Source of the DNA: Paraflavitalea sp966211765
Lineage (GTDB): Bacteria; Bacteroidota; Bacteroidia; Chitinophagales; Chitinophagaceae
Assembly (NCBI GenBank): GCA_966211765.1
Contig: CBIHOV010000020.1
Coordinates: 1 to 64,000, forward strand
DNA length: 64,000 nucleotides
Reading direction: 5' to 3'
Made by a program: the position numbers and the translations under genes
Notes under the pieces: model-generated
Database searches by the model: none
What the model was told of the DNA's origin: nothing
What the model saw: only the letters and a program-made list of their open reading frames with translations
Shown here: positions 33,674 to 44,500 of the stretch, piece after piece
How positions within the stretch are numbered: position 1 is the stretch's first letter
How the letters are laid out: every line of letters starts with the position of its first letter

Positions 33674-36340
33674 ATGAAGAAGTTCCTTTTACTTATACTA
33701 TTAACTGTACCAGCCTTATCCCTTGTGGCCGAACATATCCGGGGGGGTGAAATGTATTATAAGTACCTCGGCCCAGGGGTGGCCGCCAATACTTCAAAAT
33801 ACCTGATTACTGTAAAGTTATACCTCAACTGTAATGCAACCGGCGGTCAACTCGATCTGAAGGAACCTTTGACCATTTTCCAGCGTTCAAACAATATACA
33901 ATTCGGCAATGTAATAGATGCTCCATTCACCCGGGAAGAAACCATTCAATATGATCCCAATTCCAACCCCTGCATTACAAATCCGCCAATTGATGTGTGT
34001 TATAAATTGCGCTATTATGATCAGGAGATTGAATTACCCAATTCTCTGGATGGTTATATAATTGCCCTTCAGCGGTGTTGCCGGATAGATGGCATAGTTA
34101 ATATACAGCCCAGAAGTAACCAATATGGGGCTACCTATCAATGTACGATCCCTGGTACCATTGCAGGAGTATCACCGGAAGCCTACATGAATTCCAGCCC
34201 TATTTTCAATCCCAATGATGCCGTAGCCATCTGCTATGGTTCACCCTTTACCTTCGATTTTTCGGCCACCGATGCAGTAGATAGTGATTCTATAGTTTAC
34301 CGTTTGTGCAATGCTTATCGTGGAGGTGGACCAGGTTCAGGTACCGGTTGTATAACCTGCGCCCAACCCAATCCCGCAGCTTCACCTCCCTATAATTCCA
34401 TTCCCTACAACGGACAGTATAGCGGGTCTATACCCTTGGGCATCAATGTATCGATCAACTCAGCCACCGGCTTGTTGTCGGGCATAGCACCCAGTGTGGA
34501 AGGACAATATGTAGTAACAGCCTGCGCTTATGAATACCGCGACCAAAAACTGATCAATGTACACCGGAAAGACATTCATATCCGGGTATCAGATTGTATA
34601 CCCCTGAAAGCATTGCTGAAACCTGATTACTCCTATTGCGATGATTTTCTGGTGACCTTCAAAAATGAACAGGTCAATCCGGCCAATTCAGTATACATAT
34701 GGCAGTACGGAGATAATACCAAACCCGATACTACTACTGATGTGGAAGGAAGGATGCAACACCTCTTTGCCGATACGGGCACTTATACCATCAAGCTGAA
34801 GGTAATATTAGCCGGTCAGTGCTTAGACTCTACTACTACCCTGGCGAAGGTATATCCAGGCTTCTTCCCCAACTTCAGCATTACGGGCACCTGCCTGTTA
34901 AAGCCCATCCAGTTCAACGACCTTACTACCTCACGATATGGTACTCCCAGCAAATGGAGATGGAATTTTGGCGATGAAACTACTGAGGATGATACCTCCC
35001 ATGTGAAGTCGCCTTCCTGGCAATACAGTACGGTAGGACTTAAGCCTGTAGAACTGATTGTGGAAAGCAATAAGGGATGTATAGATACGCTTACCCTCAA
35101 TGCAGATGTACGCGATAAACCTCCCATCACCCTGGCCTTTAAGGATACGCTTATCTGCAGCAATGTGCTGGTGCAGGATACCCTGCAGTTACATGCAGGC
35201 GGGAATGGTTTGTTCACCTGGTCGCCTCTGGTGCAAATATTACGCACCAATACACCCGATCCATTGGTATTCCCCAAAACCACCACCACCTATCATGTGC
35301 AGCTGGACGAGAATGGATGTGTCAATGTAGACAGTGTACGCGTACGGGTGGTGCCCGTTGTGACCCTGGAGCTGGGCAACCCCATCACTATCTGCCTCAC
35401 CGATACGATACAACTAAGGCCTGCCGGGGATGGTCTGAAATTTACCTGGACCACCAACCCATCGCCGAGCCCGATCAATGATATTAATGTTAAAAATCCA
35501 TTGGTATCACCTACCGACCAGTTCACTACCTATTCAGTAATAGCAGAGATCGGTAAATGTTCTGCCCTCGATGATGTTACCATTAAGACCGTGCCTTATC
35601 CCACTGCCCGCGCGGGAGCCGATACCACTATTTGCTTTGGTGATACAGCCAGCATTCATGCATCTATGATAGCTGCAACCTTTTCCTGGACTCCCACCAA
35701 TACCTTAAGCAATCCAGCTATTTTGAATCCACGGGCCTTCCCCCGGACCACCACTCCTTATGTACTTCGGGTGCAGGATGTGCTGGGATGTCCCAAACCT
35801 TCTTATGATACCATAGTGGTAAAAGTATTGCCACAGCTATTCGCCTTTGCCGGTAACGATACTGCTGTAGTTATTGGAGAACCCCTCCAACTCAATGGTA
35901 AGGGTGCAGATCTTTATGAGTGGACTCCCCCTACCTATCTCAACCGCAACGATATTAAAAACCCCGTTGCCAATTTAAACAACAGCTTCACCTATCAGCT
36001 AAAGATCTATACGCCCGAAGGGTGTTTTGACCTGGATACAATTAACATCAAGGTATTCCGTACCAACCCGCAAATATTTGTGCCCAATGTATTCCGGCCC
36101 GATGGTTCACAGAATAACAGGTTGCGTCCGATACCGGTAGGTATCACCCAGATGGAATATTTCAGGGTATTCAACCGTTGGGGTCAAATGGTATTTCAAA
36201 CCTCTCAACATGGCATGGGATGGGATGGCAGGCTGGGCGGTAAACCGCAGGATTCCGGCATGTATGTGTGGGAAGTGAAGGGAAAAGATTATACCGGTAA
36301 GATGGTGATCAAAAAAGGCATTGCAATGCTGTTGAGATAG
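33674..36340 (+). CDS. Secreted PKD-repeat protein with gliding-motility (CHU_C) C-terminal domain
   Basis: 888 residues with a signal peptide (ending SLVA, about residue 19). The N-terminal region (HIRGGEMYYKYLGPG) is that seen in many large Bacteroidota surface proteins. PKD-like domains follow around residues 320-480 (YIWQYGDNTKPD, WRWNFGDETTED), then repeated beta modules with TTYHVQL and TTYSVIA endings. The last 90 residues (FVPNVFRPDGSQNN, FRVFNRWGQMVFQT, GWDGRLGGKPQDSGMYVW) form the type B sorting domain used for type IX secretion, so this is a probable SprF/PorP-dependent client. No such gene is beside it. Confidence 0.93.
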   Translation: MKKFLLLILLTVPALSLVAEHIRGGEMYYKYLGPGVAANTSKYLITVKLYLNCNATGGQLDLKEPLTIFQRSNNIQFGNVIDAPFTREETIQYDPNSNPCITNPPIDVCYKLRYYDQEIELPNSLDGYIIALQRCCRIDGIVNIQPRSNQYGATYQCTIPGTIAGVSPEAYMNSSPIFNPNDAVAICYGSPFTFDFSATDAVDSDSIVYRLCNAYRGGGPGSGTGCITCAQPNPAASPPYNSIPYNGQYSGSIPLGINVSINSATGLLSGIAPSVEGQYVVTACAYEYRDQKLINVHRKDIHIRVSDCIPLKALLKPDYSYCDDFLVTFKNEQVNPANSVYIWQYGDNTKPDTTTDVEGRMQHLFADTGTYTIKLKVILAGQCLDSTTTLAKVYPGFFPNFSITGTCLLKPIQFNDLTTSRYGTPSKWRWNFGDETTEDDTSHVKSPSWQYSTVGLKPVELIVESNKGCIDTLTLNADVRDKPPITLAFKDTLICSNVLVQDTLQLHAGGNGLFTWSPLVQILRTNTPDPLVFPKTTTTYHVQLDENGCVNVDSVRVRVVPVVTLELGNPITICLTDTIQLRPAGDGLKFTWTTNPSPSPINDINVKNPLVSPTDQFTTYSVIAEIGKCSALDDVTIKTVPYPTARAGADTTICFGDTASIHASMIAATFSWTPTNTLSNPAILNPRAFPRTTTPYVLRVQDVLGCPKPSYDTIVVKVLPQLFAFAGNDTAVVIGEPLQLNGKGADLYEWTPPTYLNRNDIKNPVANLNNSFTYQLKIYTPEGCFDLDTINIKVFRTNPQIFVPNVFRPDGSQNNRLRPIPVGITQMEYFRVFNRWGQMVFQTSQHGMGWDGRLGGKPQDSGMYVWEVKGKDYTGKMVIKKGIAMLLR

Positions 36341-36377
36341 ATCAGAAACATATAGCTTGCAGCCAAAAAACAAGCCC

Positions 36378-37139
36378 ATGTCTTCTATAGCAATGATCAC
36401 CGGCGCTACCTCAGGTTTTGGAAAAGCACTGGCCATTAAATTTGCCGCCAACCGGTACAACCTCATTATCACAGGGCGCCGGGCAGACCGACTCCAGGAA
36501 GTAAAAAATACATTAACCAGCACTTATGGCATTGAAGTCATTGCTCTCTGCTTCGACGTACGAAGCAGGAAGGCCGCTTTTGAGGCCATTGAGCAGTTGC
36601 CTGCCACCTGGAAGGCAATTGATGTGTTGATCAATAATGCGGGGCTGGCGCTGGGCAGGGATTATTTCGACGAAGCGTCAATAGACGATTGGGACAACAT
36701 GATCGATACCAATCTTAAAGGATTGCTATATGTAACAAAAGCGGTGATTCCCAGCATGATAGAACGCCGTAAGGGTCATATTATCAATATCGGTTCTACC
36801 GCAGGAAAGGAGGTTTATGAAAAAGGGAACACTTATTGCGCTACAAAACATGCAGTAAATGCCATTTCCCAGGCGATGCGTATCGACCTGCTGCGCCACA
36901 AGATCAAAGTAACAGCTGTGCATCCAGGCGCCGCAGATACGGAGTTTTCCACGGTACGCTTCAAAGGTGATGAAGAACAGGCCCGTAAGGTATATGAGGG
37001 GTATGAGCCATTAACTGCCGGAGATGTGGCCGATGTGGTATATTATACTGCCACCCTTCCACCACATGTCTGTATCAATGACCTGGTATTGACCTGTACA
37101 GCACAGGCTAACACCATGTACTTGTACAAAGATCATTAA
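36378..37139 (+). CDS. Short-chain dehydrogenase/reductase (YdfG-like SDR)
   Basis: 253 residues from the ATG at 36378; the open frame reaches a TTG at 36357, but homologues begin as here (MSSIAMITGATSGFG). Classical SDR motifs: cofactor TGATSGFG, NNAG, catalytic Ser in NIGSTAGKEV and YxxxK as YCATKHA. The Arg pair after strand 2 (TGRRADR) suggests NADP(H). Closest in type to YdfG/serine 3-dehydrogenase-like enzymes reducing 3-hydroxy acids; the physiological substrate is unknown. It starts 37 bp after the cargo gene. Confidence 0.92.
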   Translation: MSSIAMITGATSGFGKALAIKFAANRYNLIITGRRADRLQEVKNTLTSTYGIEVIALCFDVRSRKAAFEAIEQLPATWKAIDVLINNAGLALGRDYFDEASIDDWDNMIDTNLKGLLYVTKAVIPSMIERRKGHIINIGSTAGKEVYEKGNTYCATKHAVNAISQAMRIDLLRHKIKVTAVHPGAADTEFSTVRFKGDEEQARKVYEGYEPLTAGDVADVVYYTATLPPHVCINDLVLTCTAQANTMYLYKDH

Positions 37140-37263
37140 CTGATTGATTTACAATCAAATTTGTAGCACCCGGGAAATTCTTGGGGGGGATTGTGATTTC
37201 TGGATGATTTGAGTATTTTTGATAGGAATCGTAATCCACATCCCTAAAAAAAACCGTCCTTTT

Positions 37264-37776
37264 ATGGTTAAGACCCTATGTAAGACCATACTATCCGTCT
37301 TACTCCTTTTTACCACCCATTCTTTATTGGCGCAAGATGTCATTAAACAGCAGAGCTGTGAAGGAGGCAATCCTTACCAGCACACTGTAGACAGCCTGAA
37401 ACAATTGTATACTGCCCAGGGCTATACTGTTTTGCGCGAAGCATCTATGATCATGGAAAGTGAATATGAAATGCCTATTGTAATGCCCATGAACCAGGGT
37501 ACGGGCTACCAGTTTATATTTATTGGCGACCCTACTTCCAGGCTTTATGAAGTGCGTATGTACGACTGGAATGAGAAGGAGGTAATCTACAAAAGGAATC
37601 AGTGGGGAGATATTGATGGAAACATCGTTAGTTACACCTATGTTCCCCAGTTTACCGAATACCATATGATCAAGCCAGTGCAGATCAATAAGAAGAAAAA
37701 GAAGCTCTGCGGCTATGTCATGTTACTGAAGAAAAGTGGCCCCGGTGATCAACAACAGGGACGAAGCACTAAGTAA
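37264..37776 (+). CDS. Secreted protein of unknown function
   Basis: 170 residues from the ATG at 37264, which yields a signal peptide (MVKTLCKTILSVLLLFTTH, ending LLAQ). I do not recognise the mature domain. It is mixed alpha/beta with a QGYTVLREASMIME segment, MPIVMPMNQGTGYQF and a basic tail (NKKKKK) near residue 150. The single Cys pair (QSC near residue 30, KLCGY near 155) could form a disulfide. It shares a bidirectional terminator with the barrel gene that converges on it. Confidence 0.65.
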   Translation: MVKTLCKTILSVLLLFTTHSLLAQDVIKQQSCEGGNPYQHTVDSLKQLYTAQGYTVLREASMIMESEYEMPIVMPMNQGTGYQFIFIGDPTSRLYEVRMYDWNEKEVIYKRNQWGDIDGNIVSYTYVPQFTEYHMIKPVQINKKKKKLCGYVMLLKKSGPGDQQQGRSTK

Positions 37777-37833
37777 TAAACAAATCACAACAATTAAGGA
37801 AGCTTATTGAATACATCTACTTATTAAATTATC

Positions 37834-37874
37834 AAAAAGAAAGGCTGCCTTCGAAGGGCAGCCTTTCTTTTTTA
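37834..37874. terminator. Bidirectional terminator
   Basis: Stem GAAAGGCTGCC (37839-37849) with its exact complement (37857-37867), flanked by A residues on the left and T residues on the right, between two convergent genes. Confidence 0.9.
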
Positions 37875-37877
37875 AAG

Positions 37878-38465
37878 TTATTTCTTATTGTTGTTGAATA
37901 ATGTATAGAACAAACTGACCTGTATAACGCCATTTCTAAAATCGGGATCAATATTTCCTGAATCAAAATCTCCCACCTTCGAAATACCGGCTGTATAACG
38001 GGCTCCGATACCCAACCCCATGGAGCTATGAAAGCCCAGACCACCTGCAATGGAAAGATCAGTACTCTTGGCAAAAGTACCTATCTGTTGATTATCGGTA
38101 TCCTCATTGACTTTAAATCCGATCTGCGGACCCGCTTCCAAATAAAATCCACCGGTAAAGCGATACTTCAGCATGACAGGTACGTTGATATAAGACACTT
38201 TCAAATTTTCTTCTGTGCCCGCATTGTCCAGTTTAGCACCCTGGGAGGAGAACAATACTTCTGGTTGCAATCCGAGATGGTCACCTAACCAGAAGGTTAC
38301 AAAACCACCACCATGAAACCCTACCAATGCTTTCTTATCAAGATTCTTAAAATCACCTCCGGTAAAGTTGCTGATATTAACGCCGCCTTTTATCCCCAAT
38401 TGAAAGGTTTGTGCAAAGCCCGTAGCGCTGACCAATAAGAAAGCGGCAACGATTAACTTTTTCAT
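37878..38465 (-). CDS. Outer-membrane beta-barrel protein (PorT/OMP_b-brl type)
   Basis: 195 residues. A signal peptide (MKKLIVAAFLLVSATGFAQ) is followed by the typical opening FQLGIKGGVNISNF and eight or so amphipathic strands; GFHGGGFVTFWLGDHLGLQPEVLFSSQGAK is the most recognisable stretch. It belongs to the large porin-like outer-membrane beta-barrel family of Bacteroidota; its role is not known. It is the gene downstream of sprA but separated from it by 124 bp and transcribed away from a shared terminator. Confidence 0.85.
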   Translation of the reverse strand: MKKLIVAAFLLVSATGFAQTFQLGIKGGVNISNFTGGDFKNLDKKALVGFHGGGFVTFWLGDHLGLQPEVLFSSQGAKLDNAGTEENLKVSYINVPVMLKYRFTGGFYLEAGPQIGFKVNEDTDNQQIGTFAKSTDLSIAGGLGFHSSMGLGIGARYTAGISKVGDFDSGNIDPDFRNGVIQVSLFYTLFNNNKK

Positions 38466-38589
38466 ACTTGATTTTTTAGTGATGAATACGTATTAATTAT
38501 CTTGATCCTCCCAGCCAAGAGGACAAAAACATTCCTGCAAATCCCATACTTGTGGAATTTGGAGTACAATTGTGCGTACTGAATTGGGA

Positions 38590-41500
38590 TTACTGAGCCA
38601 GCGATATACGTATTTGCACCCCTGCCTTGGTATTGGTGATGGGCGGTGAAGTAGATATTTTAGGTATTACACGCCTTTGTTCAAAATACAGTTTGATATT
38701 AACCCGGTTACTGATCACGTAATCAATAGTAGGATTAATGAACACTACTTTTTGCCCTGCTGTTGGCAAGGTCTGCGTTTGATCCAGGCGGCTATTGGCG
38801 GTGATATCATCGCGGATACTAAAGTCGAGTCGGAAGCTGGCATCATTGTCCATTGGCTTGCCTTTCCATTTAATGAAAGAGAATAGACCACGCTTGCGGT
38901 ACCCAGCACCGAACTCAAACTCAGTAGAGCGGGATTCGCTAAGCTGGAAGTCAATAAGACTTAAGCTCAATTGCCTTGATTTCTTGTATCCAAACCTGGC
39001 AGTTACCTGGTTGGTGAACTGCATATCAAAATCGATCAGCGGTTCAAAACGTTCGCCAATAGTAATATTGGGTACCAGGAAATAAGGAACATAGTTGCCG
39101 GAAGTAGAATCAATAAAGCTTGGATAAGCAAGCGCAAATCGATCCTGGTACAACAAGGATGAGTTATAGCTATTCATACTCAACTGGCTGTTGTACCGGT
39201 GAGATAGCGTAAAGCTGGTAAATATTTTTTCCATGCCCGGTATACGGGTCAAACCGGTATACGTAAGTCCCCAGTTTGGTTTGGGTATGATACCAGAGAA
39301 CGGATTGGAACGGATATTCGGATTGCTTTGTTTGATGAGGGCCACGCTGTTGGGATCCTTTCCGGTATAGGCCGCAATGAAAGAAGGTATCAACACATCT
39401 ATTGCATAGCGGTTATACCCTGTATAATAACCATCCGACTGGATCTTCTCGTTGGCCGGCAGGCCCTGCCAGTAAGGGTTTTGTTCTGCAAGGCGTTTAG
39501 AAAGGATGATACGGTTGCTCTCAAACTTTTGAAACGTTTCAGACACTTCATTGGGGTTCACCGGTGTGAACAAGGTTTTGAAGGCAATCCAGCTTACGCT
39601 GAAACTACCAGCCGTATAAGGGGCCAGGCGGCTAAAGTGCAAACCGGTACCCGTAGTATCCTTATATAATTCCCGGTAGTTTTTACCAAAGCTTTTATCG
39701 AGGTTAATATCAATCGTAAGATCACGGATAGGCATCAGTTGCGCATTGATGGTGATCTTCTGCGAATAATCCTGCATGTTCTGGAAGTTGAACAGCGAAT
39801 CGGAAGTCAACCAGCCTTTTTTGGCCATGGTATTAATAAAAGTGGTATCGGGCTGCTTGCCAAATACGAAGCCCAGGCCAGGCGCCATGGATTTGAAGTT
39901 CATACCCATTACCCTGGTGCTGTCTGTATAACCAAAGATGGTAGCGCTGGCATTTTCAGCATACTGCAAATTCATACGCTTCAACATGGTCAGGAAGCGA
40001 CCGGCATATTTTACCCCATTACTTAATTGAAGGGGCTGGCTACGGTCTCTCTTCACCCTTTTTTTCTTACCCGTAGTGTCCTGCTTATTGGCATTGGGCT
40101 CAGTAGGTGCAGGAGCCGGAGCGCCTTCCTCATCAAATGCCCGCAGCAACCTCGACTTGCTGTATAAACGTGTAAAGTCTAGCTCTGCATTCAAGCCTCT
40201 TTGCTGGGTATTGGAAATGGTATTGCCCAGGTTGCGGGCAATGAGCGAAGCGCCTATCCAGTTAAAGGATGCTACATAGTTGGCTCGTATAGTGGTCCAG
40301 TCCAGGAAAGGCAATTTACTGGTAGGTAACGTATAAGAGAAGTTCGCTGTTTGCGTATAGGCAATGGTACGGCCACCCTTCCACAGGTTGTCCCACATAC
40401 GCTTGCGCTCAGCCTTGTCCAGTCTTCCGCTGTCTTCATCGATCCAGGCTTTGTTGGTAGCCGTGAAATCTACATTGAAAGACCGGGTAAGGTCCCAACG
40501 GAGGTTATAGACACGGTCAAACGTGAAGAACTTATCATAGGTCTCCGGCAAAGTTCCTTTCGGTTCACCCACATTGCGCGGACGGTATGCGCCAAACTGA
40601 CGGTTCACATCAAAGCGCAGGCCCAATAAGGAAGGCAATGGATTAAGATTGAAATCCTTGATAATGGCCAGCCAGGGTGATTTGGACTTAAACAGTCTTT
40701 TGGCAGGCTCCCAATATTTGGGAGTGGATGAATAGTTATAACCAAGCCCGGCACGATGGCGGGTGAGCTCATTGTTTTCAATCAGCGGGTTATGCTGTTC
40801 CTCTTTATAATAGGAATAGCTGACATCAATATTCTCAATACTCCATATCTGCTGTTTTTTACCGCTGGTGTTGTTCTTCTTCACATTGGTGAAGTTCACC
40901 GACTTGATGGTCTTTATATCCACCGCATCATTGCGGATAGAGTCTTTCTGCTCGCCGGGTGCGGCTTTTATTTTATCCTTCAGTTTAATATCCAGGTCGT
41001 ATGGATCGTATTGAGGGGTACTTACCGTTTTGGAATAGCTGGCATAGAACGGAATGGAAATGCCTGCTTTTTGTGGCAGCAGCTTACCCAGCTCCAATTG
41101 CGTAGCTACATCAAACTGGGTAAAATCTTCCCGGGCACGTTCATTGATCCTTTGCTCCAGGGTACCGAAACCAGTAGTGCGGGCGCTTCCGGAGAGATAC
41201 AAAGTACCCAGGTCGGCCAACTTAAAATCGATACGGCCCAGGGCTGCCCAGGCGCCTTTCTCGTTTAGTTCACTTAGCCTAAGTTCATTGATCCAAACCT
41301 CTGTACAAGCCAGTTCACGATGACGGTTTTCAACACCGGCAAACATTACCCGCACTTCACCCAGGTTGGGATTACCCAGGATGGCATACTCTTTACCATC
41401 CGCTTCCGTTTGTTTGAAATAATTAATATTGGAACCGGTATTGTTACGCACCACTTTCAACTTGATCAGTTTCTCCAATTCAAGGTCCAGTTCATTCTGG

Positions 41501-44500
41501 GAAGGCCATATCAGGTCATCCGAGTTCGTATTCCACGGGGTCATCTTTAAGGGGATCCGTACCTCATAAAAGTTATTGATAAGATCATTACCCAACCTGA
41601 TCACTCCATACAATTCTCCATCCTTGATATCGGTGCTGGAGTTGACAGACTCTGCATGGATATACATCTGCAGGCGGCCATACTGGCGCAGATCGAGGTT
41701 CATGGTCTTGAACACACCACGTGTTTCTTTAATAGGCAATCCGCATACCTGCAAGCTCAATGATTGTTCATTCAGCAATATGTTTACATTGTTGTTGCTC
41801 AGCTGCTGCTGACGCACAACGCCGGGAGGTGTTCTATAAGGTATAGGTTTGCGGGAACTGTTTTCCTCGATGTTAACAGCCAGCTGTTTGAAGGAAGTAG
41901 ATGAGGTGGGCGGGATGGTAACATACTGGCCCGTAGTATCCAACTCATAATTAAAACGCCTCCATTGGTTACGCACCAGTTCCAGCTTGGCAAAACGCAA
42001 TACCACAGAATCGGTAAAACCCGTCAGGTACATCCGGATAAAACGAATGGACTTAAAGTCGGGAATATTACCCACTTTGTTTTGATACCCCGCTACCGGT
42101 ATGCGGAACAAGTACCAGGTTTCGTGCATGCCGCCACTGGGGGTAAACCCAATACTATCCGTAATGAAGTTGTGACCTACCAGGAACTCATTCCTCTTCA
42201 GTTCTACCTTGTACTCAAAATATTCTTCCAGCTCATTGAGCGTATTATCGCGGTTAAATTCTTCCTGATCGGGATACAGGGTAAATGCGCTTACAAACTC
42301 CGATCCGGAGCTGGCTACGGGTGAGTTGCCCTGCGGGCTGTTGATCTGCTTATAACGACCCAGGATACCTGTTTTGGAGGCATCATAGGCTTGATCGCGA
42401 TAATTAAGGAAGTTATCATTGGCAGGGTCTTGAACCGCTTTTTGGTAGATGGCGGAGTTAACGCCAAAGTTCGCTGCCAGCTGGCTCAGGTAATTTTGGA
42501 ATTTCCTGCGCTCGGCTTCATCATCGAGACCGTCGAAACCTGCATCCTGTAATGGCCTGTCGGCGGGGTCATTACTGAAGGCCTGGGTAACCTGAATGGG
42601 ATTGGCAGGCACCTTACCCCATTTGGTAGCAGAATCTTCCAATGCCTTGGTCACTGCACCGCTGATACCGTTTTCAAAGAAACGTTTACCATCTTTCAGC
42701 ACATCTTCCGATATATTACCCAGGTTGAAATACAATTGACCGCCATTGCTGCCGGGGTTTTTCAAATAGGGATCCTGCAACCAGAATTCAATGAACTCTA
42801 CATTGCCGGTTTCAAAATCCACCTGGTCAATGCCACGCATAATACCACCCCATCTTTTTTCAGGGTTCTGCAGTTTACCATCGCCAGTAACATTGATGGC
42901 GTCAAAGTTATAAGGCCCTTTATCTGTAGGATAATAAGCCATATCGAAAGTAACCAGTTGGGCCTGGCCAAAATCGGGTGTACGGTTGGGATAGATCTGC
43001 GTTACGTTCACTGGACGAACACGAGGATCATTAAACTCTGCATCAGCACCTCCGGCAGGCGGGTTGGTACGGATCGGGTTGTTGGCAGCTCGCTTGTCCT
43101 GTAATACAGGTTCAATATTATACCAGGCTATTTTAGCCCTGTTCATACCATAAGGCAATGAATCGCGCAGGTCGGCTTCCGGAAACAGTCCATTACCAGC
43201 CGGCGTGGAAGCCAGCCCCCAGTTGACTAGCGGGAAGCGGAGGTCAATGGCATTGCGGGCGCCTTCAAAATCATCAATAAAGATCAATCCGCTGCGGCCC
43301 TCCCCAATTTGCTTGGGGTGACCGGGTTTCAGATAAGCAGCTTCACCATAGGCGGTGATGGTACTCATCTCGGTGCTATTATAAAAAGGTAGTTTATTCA
43401 GCCAGTGGGTAAGCCGTGGCGCCTCAGTACGATAGTTGAAGTCAACTCCATACATGGTATTGCGGATAGGGTCTTCGTTGTAACCGGTTTTGGTGAAGAA
43501 AGGCCTTTCCGCCAGGCGTACCATCGTAGCCCCTATTTGCAGAGATTCCCGGGCCGTAGTTTTGGCCATATAATCGACCCTTAGTCCCAGGAAGTTCCTG
43601 TTTTGGATACCGAACCCTCCATTGTTCTCGAATTGCACATTGACAGGCAACCCTGAATTCAGAATAGCCTGGTTAAGGATCTTTACAGTACCCAGGTTAT
43701 AGTCTACCGAATAATCAACATTCTCTCTTAATGTCTGTCCTCCTGCCGTAACACTCACCGAACCCTGCGGCACATTGAAAGCGCCCAACTGTATCTCTGA
43801 ACTGGAGTTGCCTTTCGCAGAACCCTGGATGATATACCGGTCGAGGTTGGCGTAGGTCTTGGCTATTTCCTTGATCGTATCATACAATGGATAGTATACG
43901 TATTTCTGTCGGATGTCCGGCGTACTGGAAGCGAAAGCCTGCTGTTCCAGGTCGCGCCCGAAAGGCTCCAGAAAAGGAAAGATGATGCGCGCCTGTTGAG
44001 AGATGACGGTAAATCCTTCTATATAGTCGAACACCCCGTCGGGTAACGGGTCGTTTCGCGCATTGAGCCGGTCGAGGTTGAGGACACTGATCAGTGGTAC
44101 CCCTGTTTTATCCCCCTCCGGCAGGAAACGCTTTTTACCCAGGCTGGGTTGTTCGTATAAAACGTTCAGTTTGAAATCACCTGGCTGTATGCTGGACAAG
44201 TAACTACCATCGGCCGATTTTAGGGAATAGACGTTTTTCATCATCAGTTCCCACAAAGGCAGGTTGGTACGTTGTGAAGTGGCTTTCAGCAATTTGAGGA
44301 ACAGCACTTTTTGGGTACCGGATACAGCCGCTGTAGTATCAGGCGGTACATCCTGGGAGAATTCCCCTACCTGGAAGATCTTTCCATTATAACTATACTG
44401 GAAGGCAACACCCAACACTTCATCTGGTTGCAGGGGTTGGCTTAATGACAAGAAACCCACTTGTGGGTTGAAATAATAATCTGAAGGGTTGAGCTTACGG